From an uncultured Chloroflexota bacterium (lineage in GTDB: Bacteria > Chloroflexota > Anaerolineae > Aggregatilineales > Phototrophicaceae): a DNA stretch of 8,274 nucleotides. Every line of letters begins with the position of its first letter. Position 1 is the stretch's first letter. The translations under genes and the position numbers were made by a program. This document shows, piece after piece, positions 1 through 6,784 of the stretch. The DNA lies in contig CALMZT010000690.1 of NCBI GenBank assembly GCA_937870805.1, positions 1-8,274 of the forward strand, read 5' to 3'. The notes beneath the pieces were generated by a model. That model saw only the letters and a list, made by a program, of their open reading frames with translations. It ran no database searches and had not been told where the DNA came from.

Positions 1-410
1 ACGGCGATACGTGGTACATGGCAGGCGGCGCAAGTTATGCCGCGCAGCTTTTGCGCGATGCGGGCGCGGCTTACGTCAACGCTGACGACCCCACTACTGG
101 TGGGCTGCCGCTGGATTTTGAGTCTGCCTACGATGTTGCGCTCGAAGCAGATTTTTGGCTGAACCCCGATCAACTCTTCTGGTTCACGCTCGATGATGTG
201 CTTGCCACTGACCCACGCTACGAAGATTTTGCTGCATTCCAAAGCGGCAATATCTACAACAATAATGCCGCAGTTAACGAGTTCGGTTGGGCAGATTATT
301 ATGAATCAGGGCTGGCAAATCCTGATCTCATCCTTGCCGACCTGATTGCTATTTTCCATCCTGATCTACTGCCCGATCACGAGTTGGTCTATTACCGACG
401 TTTAGGCTAA
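1..410 (+). CDS. ABC transporter substrate-binding protein, C-terminal part (partial)
   Basis: This is the C-terminal part (about 135 residues) of a periplasmic-binding-protein type 2 family protein (BtuF/FhuD/FecB-like, COG0614). The gene begins before the window; reading frame 3 is open from the first bases and ends at TAA 408-410. The visible part starts GDTWYMAGGASYAAQLLRDAGA, matching the family's conserved 'W.vpGG.SyaaqLl.DAGa' block, followed by the 'DPRYEDFAAFQSGNIYNNN' stretch and the end 'IFHPDLLPDHELVYYRRL'. These proteins capture a ferric-siderophore, haem or corrinoid outside the membrane and deliver it to a BtuC-type permease. The permease and ATPase genes follow directly, which supports the call. 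The lipoprotein or signal sequence is outside the window, and the substrate cannot be read from this part. The closing motif resembles homologues I recall from Bacteroidetes. Confidence 0.88.
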   Translation, partial: GDTWYMAGGASYAAQLLRDAGAAYVNADDPTTGGLPLDFESAYDVALEADFWLNPDQLFWFTLDDVLATDPRYEDFAAFQSGNIYNNNAAVNEFGWADYYESGLANPDLILADLIAIFHPDLLPDHELVYYRRLG

Positions 411-413
411 ACG

Positions 414-460
414 ATTGTTTGCCCCTTGTCGTATGTCCAGCGGCGAGGGGCAACAATTTT
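414..460 (+). terminator. intergenic hairpin with T-run between binding-protein and permease genes
   Basis: ATTGTT(T)GCCCCT at 414-426 pairs with AGGGGCAACAAT at 446-457. This gives a 12-bp stem with one bulged T (420), a 19-nt loop, and TTTT at 457-460. It starts 4 nt after the stop of the binding-protein gene. The shape fits a weak intrinsic terminator or mRNA-stabilising hairpin. Such hairpins after binding-protein genes are known in ABC operons, where they keep the soluble receptor more abundant than the membrane parts. The run of only four T suggests partial read-through. The role is inferred from shape and place. Confidence 0.6.
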
Positions 461-481
461 GCATATGAAAAGACTGCTTCA

Positions 482-1573
482 ATGACGACTGTTACTCAGA
501 AAACCCAGCCTCTCAGTGTAGAGCGTCCAGCGGCACACTCTCGCCCGCGAACTTTACGTCTGGCGTGGATTGCGTTGGCGGTAGCGCTGGTCAGCGTCTT
601 CCTGCTCAGTGTCGCACTTGGCTCGGTGAATATTCCACTGAATGAGGTGTTGACCACATTGCTTGGAGGCGAACCTGCGCGCGCATCGTGGCGTACCATT
701 ATCATGGACTTCCGCCTGCCGAAAGCCTTCACGGCGGTATTGGCGGGCGCGGCGCTAGCTGTCAGCGGCTTACAGATGCAAACGCTGTTTCGCAACCCCT
801 TAGCAGACCCCTTCGTATTGGGCATTAACGCAGGCGCGAGTCTCGGCGTGGCGTTGGTTGTGCTGTCAGTCGGTACGCCGGGCGCGGCGGTGCTGGCAGG
901 TTTGGGGCTGATTGGTGACTTGAGTCTGACGGCGGCGGCAGTCATTGGCGCGGCGCTGATTATGGCGTTGGTGCTGCTGGTGGCGCGGCGTGTGGCGAGT
1001 GCAACAACGCTGTTGGTCTTGGGGTTGATGTTCGGCTATGCAACAGGTGCGCTGGTGAGTCTGTTGATGTACTTCAGCATCCCCGAACGCATCCAAGCCT
1101 ATATCAATTGGGGCTATGGCTCGTTTGGCGGCGTCACGTGGGAACAAATGACAATTCTCGCGCCTGGCTTGTTGATCGGTTTAGCGCTCTCATGGACAAC
1201 CGCCAAGCCGTTGAACGCGCTGCTGTTGGGCGAAGACTACGCGCGGAGTATGGGTGTCAATATACGTTATGCGCGTATCACTATTATCGCAGGCTCAGCG
1301 CTGCTGGCGGGTACGGTCACAGCGTTTTGTGGACCCATCGGCTTTTTAGGCGTCGCCGTGCCGCACTTATGCCGTACACTGTTTCGCACGTCCGATCATC
1401 GCCTGTTGATTCCCGCGTGTGTGATGATGGGCGCGCTATGTGCCTTAACCGCTGATCTCGTCGCACGCACGCCGGGGAATGAAATTGTTCTGCCATTGAA
1501 CGCCGTGACGGCGCTGTTGGGTGCGCCAGTTGTCGCGTGGGTGATCTTGCGTAAGCGCAACTTTCGTGTATGA
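482..1573 (+). CDS. ABC transporter permease, BtuC/FecCD family
   Basis: Inner-membrane permease that moves a metal-chelate or corrinoid, working as a dimer with the ATPase encoded next. With the ATG at 482 it has 363 residues, normal for the family's ten-helix fold. Landmarks: a first hydrophobic helix at about 28-48; the block RLPKAFTAVLAGAALAVSG (78-96) continuing into QTLFRNPLADPFVLGINAGAS (about 100-120); the coupling-helix region GEDYARSMGV (250-259), which contacts the ATPase; GPIGFLGVAVPHLCR (284-298); and the final helix with LNAVTALLGAPVVAWVI (339-355). The frame is open back to a TTG at 419, but that codon lies in the hairpin stem and the added residues are not family-like, so ATG 482 is preferred. 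The stop overlaps the ATPase start as ATGA (1570-1573), which indicates translational coupling. Iron-siderophore, haem and cobalamin cannot be told apart. Confidence 0.93.
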   Translation: MTTVTQKTQPLSVERPAAHSRPRTLRLAWIALAVALVSVFLLSVALGSVNIPLNEVLTTLLGGEPARASWRTIIMDFRLPKAFTAVLAGAALAVSGLQMQTLFRNPLADPFVLGINAGASLGVALVVLSVGTPGAAVLAGLGLIGDLSLTAAAVIGAALIMALVLLVARRVASATTLLVLGLMFGYATGALVSLLMYFSIPERIQAYINWGYGSFGGVTWEQMTILAPGLLIGLALSWTTAKPLNALLLGEDYARSMGVNIRYARITIIAGSALLAGTVTAFCGPIGFLGVAVPHLCRTLFRTSDHRLLIPACVMMGALCALTADLVARTPGNEIVLPLNAVTALLGAPVVAWVILRKRNFRV

Positions 1574-2592
1574 GTGACCCTACTGTTCTCAGTGCTCAAG
1601 GGCTGTCCATTGGCTACCCACAGCGAACGATTCTCACACACCTCAATGCCGAATTACAGGCAGGCGAAATCGTATGCCTCATCGGACCCAACGGCGCAGG
1701 TAAATCGACACTGCTGCGCACATTGGCAGGGATGCAGCCGCCGCTGGCTGGACAAGTGCTGCTGCGCGGAGATGACATCAGCAAACTCGACGCCCGTGAA
1801 CGCGCCAAACGTCTCAGCGTCGTCCTCACTGAGCGTGTCGACGTAGGAACACTTACGGCTTACGCTCTCGTCAGCTTGGGGCGCTACCCACACACCGACT
1901 GGACAGGCAAACTCTCCGAACACGACGACGAAGTAATTCACTGGGCATTAGCGGCAGTTGGCGCAGCAGATTTCGCGCAGCGCGATATTCACGAACTGAG
2001 CGACGGCGAACGCCAGAAAGTGTTGATTGCCCGCGCGCTTGCCCAGGAGCCTGCTGTCATGCTGCTGGATGAACCCACCGCTTATCTCGACCTGCCGCGC
2101 CGCGTAGAGATCATGCGTACACTGCGCGACTTAGCCCACACGACAGGGCGTGCCATTCTGCTATCCACACACGACCTTGATCTTGCGCTGCGCAGCGCAG
2201 ACCGTGTATGGCTGCTGCCTACTGGTGGAACGTTACAAGTTGGCGCGCCGGAAGATCTGGTGCTCAACGGCGCGTTTGAAGCGGCGTTTCGCGGTGAAGG
2301 CGTGGAATTTGACTTATTAACAGGCTCATTCCGTGTCAGCAGACCTGTCACGACCTCAGTTCGCTTGATCGGCAACGGCGCAGCAGCATTGTGGACGGCA
2401 CGCGCGCTGGAACGTGCGGGTTTCCAACCGACGAGCGAACCAGCCGCCTATACTGTTGACATATTGAACTCACAATCTGCTGCGACAGGTAAAAATGTTG
2501 ACCTAAGATGGCGTGTCTCAACAAGTGATACAGCGCAGATATACGAGTCGTTATATTCGGTCATCAAAATGCTCACGAAGTCTTTGCTATAG
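1570..2592 (+). CDS. ABC transporter ATP-binding protein, FecE/HmuV/BtuD-like, with C-terminal extension
   Basis: ATPase of the importer; it binds the cytoplasmic face of the permease and hydrolyses ATP to drive uptake. Motifs along the 340 residues: Walker A GPNGAGKST (39-47), signature LSDGERQ (143-149), Walker B VMLLDEPT (163-170), D-loop YLDL (172-175), and H-loop His201 in STHD. The usual Q-loop Gln (family 'LPQ') appears replaced: the segment reads SVVLTERVDVG (83-93), with Thr at that place. After the normal end near residue 255 there is an extra stretch of about 85 residues containing VRLIGNGAAALWTARALERAG (264-284), resembling a small alpha/beta domain. I recall both features from a subgroup of homologues in Bacteroidetes, so they are probably subgroup traits rather than damage. 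The start overlaps the permease stop by 4 nt. Substrate unknown. Confidence 0.93.
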   Translation: MSDPTVLSAQGLSIGYPQRTILTHLNAELQAGEIVCLIGPNGAGKSTLLRTLAGMQPPLAGQVLLRGDDISKLDARERAKRLSVVLTERVDVGTLTAYALVSLGRYPHTDWTGKLSEHDDEVIHWALAAVGAADFAQRDIHELSDGERQKVLIARALAQEPAVMLLDEPTAYLDLPRRVEIMRTLRDLAHTTGRAILLSTHDLDLALRSADRVWLLPTGGTLQVGAPEDLVLNGAFEAAFRGEGVEFDLLTGSFRVSRPVTTSVRLIGNGAAALWTARALERAGFQPTSEPAAYTVDILNSQSAATGKNVDLRWRVSTSDTAQIYESLYSVIKMLTKSLL

Positions 2593-2596
2593 CGCC

Positions 2597-2627
2597 CTAT
2601 CCCGCATACAATTATGGGGGTGCATAG
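2597..2627 (+). other. possible hairpin between the ATPase and FHA genes
   Basis: CTAT (2597-2600) can pair with ATAG (2624-2627), and CCCGCAT (2601-2607) with ATGGGGG (2614-2620) with one G-G mismatch, a 3-nt bulge and a 6-nt loop. No T-run follows, so it is not a standard terminator. The 56-bp gap between the genes is small enough for co-transcription. This is a weak structural observation only. Confidence 0.25.
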
Positions 2628-2635
2628 CAGTCAGC

Positions 2636-2640
2636 GGGAG
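2636..2640 (+). promoter_or_regulatory. Shine-Dalgarno sequence for the FHA-domain gene
   Basis: GGGAG ends 8 nt before the ATG at 2649. This supports that start, which is also where the FHA fold begins. Confidence 0.6.
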
Positions 2641-2648
2641 CGCGCATT

Positions 2649-4862
2649 ATGGCGTATGGTCGTTTAGACATTTTTTGGCCCGACGGTACATTCAAGACCT
2701 TTGCGATGGAAGCGCCCAATATTTCTGTCGGGCGTTCTACAGGCAATGTGATTGCGCTGGAAACTGATACCATCTCCCGTTACCACTTCAGCATCACACA
2801 CGACAACACGGGCAAAGTCTTCATTACCGACCTTGAATCGGTCAACGGCACCTATGTAGATGGTGTCAAGCTCAACGCCAATGAGCCTTCTTTGCTGCAA
2901 GGCGGTGAAGAAATCCAAATTGGGCATCTGCGTATCCTGTTCCATGCCGCCGATGAAGCGCCGACTTCGCCCATGACGGCGATGATGGACGAGACGGTGC
3001 GTATCGAAAAGCATATGCAAGACTTCCGCATTGACGTTCAGCCACCCGACCAGCCTGTAACCCCTGGAACGCACATTGCCGGACAAGTCTCCATTACCAA
3101 CACCAGTAACGAGCAGCGCCGTTTCCGCATTGATGTCACAGGCATACCCGACGAATGGGTGCGCGTGGAGCGCCGTGAAGTGTTGGTTGAACCGAACGAA
3201 ACTGTTCCAGTGATGATTAATTTCAAACCGCTGCGGCGCAGTGATTCACAGCCGGGCGATTACAGCGTCAAAGTCATCATTTCGCAAAAGGATAGAGAAG
3301 ACGGTCTTCTCGAAGCGACCATTCTTGTGCGCGTGCTTGCCTACAGCGGTTTCGGCATGGCATTAGAGTCAAACCGTATCCCGCCGGGCGAAAAATTCCG
3401 CTTGCATATCCACAATCAGGGCAGCGGCAACCTCACGATGACCTTTATCGCCCGCGACAGGGACAATGCCCTTTCCTATAATCTTCAACCCCAAAAAATC
3501 ACCCTTTCGCCGGGACAGCGTGCGCTGGTTCAAGGCGATGTCAGAGCAAAAAACCGTCCACTCGTCGGCACATCGCGTGTGCGCGCATTTGATATTCTGG
3601 CACAGTCGCAAGACGCCGCACACTTTCTCGCTGCTGTGCGCGGGTACTCCGCCGAACAGCCCATGCTTTCAGGATGGATTGCTTTTGCCGCGCTTGGCAT
3701 TGGGATTAGCGTGCTGTTGTTGGGCTTGTTCGGTCTGTTTCTCCTGCTGCGTCCCGTACCAGTACCTGTGATTGCAGCATTCTCAGTAGACAACACCGCC
3801 GTCGCACAGGGCACCCCTATCTCACTGCGTTGGGAAGCCACCAACGCCGAAAGCTATCAGGTGTTGGTGAATGGCACACCTGCCAGCACCGATTTCGATG
3901 CGACGACCAACAGCGCCAGCCTCGATATGGGCAGCTTGACAGGCGAAGTGACGATTTCACTGCAAGCCTTCAACGGCAGCCGTCAGGACACCGAGTCCCT
4001 AAACATCACTGTGTACACACCGCTGATAATCGAGTCCTTTGAGATCAACCCGCCGCAGTTGCTGCGTTTCGTAGTACAAAACATCGAGATGTCGTGGAAC
4101 GTGCACGGCGCAGTATCCACCTATATCACCGGACTTGAATCATTCAGCACAGCGCCGATTGAACCGAGTTTTGGCGCGCAGGGCACCGTTGGTCCCTTAG
4201 CTGGCATGACCGCCGAACCGCTGACTGTAACCCTCAACGCACGCGATGCTTACGGCAATACGATCTCACAGTCCATCACCGTAGAGGTCGTAGACGCGCA
4301 GTGTACCACGACGAATGCTGAAGTACCCTTACGTTCCGGTCCAGACGCAGCCTATCCACTGATTAACGCCGCTGCGCCTGTCGGCATACCCGTCATCGTC
4401 AACGCGCGTGATACTGATAGTAATTGGCTGCGTATACAGTTGGCTAATGGAACGACGGGTTGGGGACCGGCTGCCGAGTTTACATGCGATTTTGAATACC
4501 AGAACTTACAAGTCGAAGCCAATATTCCACCGATACCCACCCCCACGCCAACATCGACCTCAACGGCGTCGAGGACACCTACGCTGACCTCGACGCCGAC
4601 AATGACCTTCACCCGCACGCCGACAGCCACCGCCACCTTCACATTTACTTCAACACGTACCCCGCGTCCTACCAACACAGCGACAGCGACTTCCACAAGG
4701 ACACCACGTCCTACCAGAACGGCAGCGGCAACAGCGACCCTTATCCCGACCATCAGACGTACACGGACTCCCGTTGCGCCTGCCAGCCCCACGCGCGCTC
4801 CGGGCGCTTCCAGTGCGACGACCCCTCCCCTCTCTTTTGCGACAGCGACTCCTAAACCTTAA
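2649..4862 (+). CDS. FHA-domain membrane protein with Ig-like modules, SH3b domain and Thr/Pro-rich tail
   Basis: A 737-residue one-pass membrane protein. Residues about 1-100 form an FHA domain, the phosphothreonine-binding fold, with its key residues present: Gly28-Arg29, Ser43-Arg44 and His46 in SRYH, and Asn66-Gly67-Thr68. Residues about 124-231 and 232-332 look like two beta-sandwich (Ig-like) modules. One transmembrane helix spans about 343-367. After it come two more Ig-like modules (about 371-456 and 457-549), a bacterial SH3 domain (about 551-613, with LRSGP and WLRIQLANGTTGW) and a Thr/Ser/Pro-rich tail (about 629-737). If the FHA is cytoplasmic, as its ligand requires, the SH3b and tail are outside and could touch the cell wall. 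There is no signal peptide. It may carry a phosphorylation signal to the envelope; this is inferred from domains, and no kinase gene lies in the window. The gene follows the importer on the same strand, but a functional link is not evident. Confidence 0.85.
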   Translation: MAYGRLDIFWPDGTFKTFAMEAPNISVGRSTGNVIALETDTISRYHFSITHDNTGKVFITDLESVNGTYVDGVKLNANEPSLLQGGEEIQIGHLRILFHAADEAPTSPMTAMMDETVRIEKHMQDFRIDVQPPDQPVTPGTHIAGQVSITNTSNEQRRFRIDVTGIPDEWVRVERREVLVEPNETVPVMINFKPLRRSDSQPGDYSVKVIISQKDREDGLLEATILVRVLAYSGFGMALESNRIPPGEKFRLHIHNQGSGNLTMTFIARDRDNALSYNLQPQKITLSPGQRALVQGDVRAKNRPLVGTSRVRAFDILAQSQDAAHFLAAVRGYSAEQPMLSGWIAFAALGIGISVLLLGLFGLFLLLRPVPVPVIAAFSVDNTAVAQGTPISLRWEATNAESYQVLVNGTPASTDFDATTNSASLDMGSLTGEVTISLQAFNGSRQDTESLNITVYTPLIIESFEINPPQLLRFVVQNIEMSWNVHGAVSTYITGLESFSTAPIEPSFGAQGTVGPLAGMTAEPLTVTLNARDAYGNTISQSITVEVVDAQCTTTNAEVPLRSGPDAAYPLINAAAPVGIPVIVNARDTDSNWLRIQLANGTTGWGPAAEFTCDFEYQNLQVEANIPPIPTPTPTSTSTASRTPTLTSTPTMTFTRTPTATATFTFTSTRTPRPTNTATATSTRTPRPTRTAAATATLIPTIRRTRTPVAPASPTRAPGASSATTPPLSFATATPKP
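4533..4859 (+). repeat. low-complexity Thr/Pro-rich coding repeat
   Basis: This encodes residues 629-737 of the FHA protein, dominated by Thr with Pro, Ser, Arg and Ala. Inside it a 14-residue (42-bp) unit beginning STRTPRPT occurs twice in tandem, at 4650-4691 and 4692-4733, with silent and non-silent differences. Tails like this are frequent in surface proteins of Chloroflexota and are candidates for O-glycosylation or a flexible stalk. Confidence 0.75.
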
Positions 4863-6535
4863 CGGCTCAGTGGGCGCGGTGGTGGCGCATCAAAGCCATA
4901 GTAAACCGTATATAATCCAATCTGCGCTTGTTCAAATTGAATTCCTTGCGCATTAAATGTCGCGACCAACAATGCATCGAGTCCTGCATTGTTCGCTGTG
5001 ATGAATGCAAAGGATTCGCTTTCGTCAACAAGGGCACTGTAAGCGGGGTAACGGTCATCGGCAAGGCGCAGAATGAGCGAGAACTTATAGGGCAGCGCGG
5101 GCACAAACAATAACCGCTCATCGCTCAGAAACGCTAGCCGATAAGCAACCCAATAGTGGGTATAGCCACGAGTGATATTGTGTTCCTCTAAGAAGGCTAT
5201 CAGCGCGGCATCAGCGTCATGGGGGATGTGCGTGATGGGATCAAACTGGGTCGTGAAGCCCGGTTCGTTGGTTGCCGCTGTAATTTGCCCAAACACGGCA
5301 TAAACCACCACAAGCAGCACAAGCGCTGCTTGCAATCCTCGGCGCATACGTAGAGCAAGCGCCTCGCCCCTGTTGATACGCTCAACCAGCGAAGCAAAGG
5401 CGATGCTGAAGGGCAGCACCAAAGGCAGCAGATAGCGTCCAGTAGGATCTTTGCCAAACGGCGACAGGATAAAAATTGCCAGCAGCCCGACAACCATACC
5501 TAACGTGAGGATGCGCCCGTTGGCAGTCAGCAGTTTATTTTGGGTATCCCTCGCCAGCGTATACAGCGCCGCGAGGTACAAAAACGTCACAGGCAAGCCG
5601 ACAACAGGCAAAAAGAACGTCGATGACCACGGGAAGCGCAGCCCTGTCAGTCCCGGTATCCCAAACAGCAGCAGTCCAATAAAACGCTCTGCCATGTTCG
5701 TACCTGATTCCTCTGAAGATTCGACAGGTACGGTGCGTAAGCCGTCAAGATACTGAACGTGAGTATCGTTTTGGACACCAGGTGCCGGCAGGTAAAAGGC
5801 GAGGGCGGACCACTGATGGTCGAAATTGTAGACCCACCAGGGCAGACTTCCTACGAAGAAGGTGAGCACTGCGATGGCAACAAAGGCAGCTCGGATTCGC
5901 CCATGTGGGGAGGTTGAGCGCAGCAAGCGGTACAATAAAAGTGTGCTCACTGGTAAGGCATAGACGATGAGCAGCCCATTTACCCACCAGCCAACGCCCG
6001 CGCATAATCCTAGCAGCGCCCATTTCCATAACGAACGCCGATTGAGAGCTATGTTAGCGTTAAGGTCTTGCGCGACTTCATAGCCCAGCAGTAGTACCAG
6101 ATTGCCGAACAGCAGCATTTCGCTGTAGCCGCCCAGCGATGCGGTGGTATAGAGCACCAACAGCGGCACAGGCAGCGCCAGCAGCAAGCCTGTCACCAGC
6201 GCAATGGTCGTCTTCCCCGAAAAGCGCCATGCAATCAGATAGCCTGTGAGCACGATTAGGAGGTACAGCACGCTCTGTACGATGCGAATCGTCAGCACCG
6301 AGTCGCCGAACAACTGGAAACCCAACGCGACCAACCACGCATCGAGGCTGCCCATATAGGCTTGCCCGTAAAAGAATGTAGGACGCTCACCCTGCAAAAT
6401 GTGGCGCGCCATCAAGCCGACAATCGCTTCGTCGGAGTGAAAAGACACTGTATCGCTGGCAAGCAGCAGCACCCTTGCCATGAGCGCGATGATGAGTACA
6501 AAAAGTAAGGGTCGAAGCGGGAAGCGGTTGTTCAA
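4859..6535 (-). CDS. multi-pass membrane glycosyltransferase, GT-C type (ArnT/PMT-like)
   Basis: A 558-residue integral membrane protein with many hydrophobic helices. It carries the GT-C hallmark: an acidic pair in the first outer loop, HSDEA (33-37), followed by GQAYMGSLDAW (57-67). GKDPTGRYLLPLVLP (361-375) is also typical of this dolichol/polyprenol-phosphate-sugar-dependent superfamily. Such enzymes move a sugar from a lipid carrier to a protein, lipid or polysaccharide outside the membrane; the acceptor cannot be read here. The C-terminal part from about 425 is mostly soluble. The start is TTG at 6535: an in-frame TAA sits 9 nt upstream, and the next Met (residue 19) would cut off half of the first helix (9-27). 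GGCGAG (6545-6550) is 9 nt before the TTG. Its stop shares TTAA with the convergent FHA gene. A 48-codon ORF lies 6 nt upstream. Confidence 0.87.
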   Translation of the reverse strand: MNNRFPLRPLLFVLIIALMARVLLLASDTVSFHSDEAIVGLMARHILQGERPTFFYGQAYMGSLDAWLVALGFQLFGDSVLTIRIVQSVLYLLIVLTGYLIAWRFSGKTTIALVTGLLLALPVPLLVLYTTASLGGYSEMLLFGNLVLLLGYEVAQDLNANIALNRRSLWKWALLGLCAGVGWWVNGLLIVYALPVSTLLLYRLLRSTSPHGRIRAAFVAIAVLTFFVGSLPWWVYNFDHQWSALAFYLPAPGVQNDTHVQYLDGLRTVPVESSEESGTNMAERFIGLLLFGIPGLTGLRFPWSSTFFLPVVGLPVTFLYLAALYTLARDTQNKLLTANGRILTLGMVVGLLAIFILSPFGKDPTGRYLLPLVLPFSIAFASLVERINRGEALALRMRRGLQAALVLLVVVYAVFGQITAATNEPGFTTQFDPITHIPHDADAALIAFLEEHNITRGYTHYWVAYRLAFLSDERLLFVPALPYKFSLILRLADDRYPAYSALVDESESFAFITANNAGLDALLVATFNAQGIQFEQAQIGLYTVYYGFDAPPPRPLSR

Positions 6536-6541
6536 AGAAAT

Positions 6542-6688
6542 TTACTCGCCAGTTTGTACATTTGCTGAAAAGGTGTGGGCAATCTCAAGACTGTGTGTGT
6601 GAGTTTCAACAACTTCATCAGCGGCTTTACTGATAAAGGCACGCTGAGTTTGTTTTACACGCTCAATGAGTGTTTCGACAATGGTCAT
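6542..6688 (-). CDS. small hypothetical protein (48 aa), coupled to the glycosyltransferase
   Basis: This ORF runs from ATG (6688-6686) to TAA (6544-6542) on the minus strand. It begins MTIVETLIERVKQTQRAF and ends FSANVQTGE. The first 35 or so residues are charged and likely an amphipathic helix; there is no signal peptide, membrane helix or Cys. AGAG (6698-6695) stands 6 nt before the ATG as a Shine-Dalgarno sequence. The stop is 6 nt from the TTG start of the glycosyltransferase gene and in the same frame, so the GGCGAG in its last codons serves the next gene and translation is probably coupled. I do not recognise a family. It may be a genuine small protein or mainly a translated leader; supporting evidence is the ATG, the ribosome-binding site and the tight spacing. 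Confidence 0.55.
   Translation of the reverse strand: MTIVETLIERVKQTQRAFISKAADEVVETHTHSLEIAHTFSANVQTGE
6545..6550 (-). promoter_or_regulatory. Shine-Dalgarno sequence for the TTG-started glycosyltransferase
   Basis: On the minus strand GGCGAG ends 9 nt before the TTG at 6535. It lies in the last two sense codons of the small upstream ORF. It favours TTG 6535 over the internal Met19. Confidence 0.5.
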
Positions 6689-6694
6689 TACATT

Positions 6695-6700
6695 CTCTAT
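6695..6700. repeat. left copy of 6-bp target-site duplication (CTCTAT)
   Basis: CTCTAT directly adjoins the left end of the 84-bp element and is repeated exactly at its right end. On the minus strand this copy reads ATAGAG and supplies the Shine-Dalgarno AGAG of the small ORF. Confidence 0.7.
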
Positions 6701-6784
6701 TAGAAGTTACGCAGTTGAGTTCAAATTACCACCGCGCTCGTAGGGGCGCACCAACGTGTGCGCCCGTCAACTGCGTAAGTCCTA
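6701..6784. mobile_element. MITE-like element, 84 bp, with terminal inverted repeats
   Basis: The left end TAGAAGTTACGCAGTTGA (6701-6718) matches the reverse complement of the right end TCAACTGCGTAAGTCCTA (6767-6784) at 16 of 18 bases, with the inner 12 perfect. Perfect 6-bp direct repeats CTCTAT flank it at 6695-6700 and 6785-6790, as expected of transposition. Inside is a perfect 8-bp hairpin, GGGCGCAC (6744-6751) and GTGCGCCC (6758-6765), with a 6-nt loop. It is too short to encode a protein, so it would have been moved by a transposase acting in trans. It separates the likely promoter of the small-ORF/glycosyltransferase operon from its ribosome-binding site. Confidence 0.75.

Noticed and set aside
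419..481. TTG start giving the permease 21 more residues
   Set aside because: The codon is in the hairpin stem 8 nt after the previous stop, there is no ribosome-binding site, and the extra residues do not look like a permease N terminus; ATG 482 is better.
4352..4792. Long minus-strand open frame rich in Val, Gly and Arg
   Set aside because: It is the antisense of the SH3b and Thr/Pro-rich coding region; the composition is explained by complementing ACN and CCN codons.
5200..6338. Several open frames of about 85-100 codons overlapping the glycosyltransferase
   Set aside because: They are in other frames of a well-supported gene and have biased, Arg/Cys-rich composition without family motifs.
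6688..6693. Minus-strand AUGUAA start-stop just before the small ORF's ATG
   Set aside because: It is only 1 nt from the Shine-Dalgarno sequence, so initiation there is unlikely; probably coincidence.
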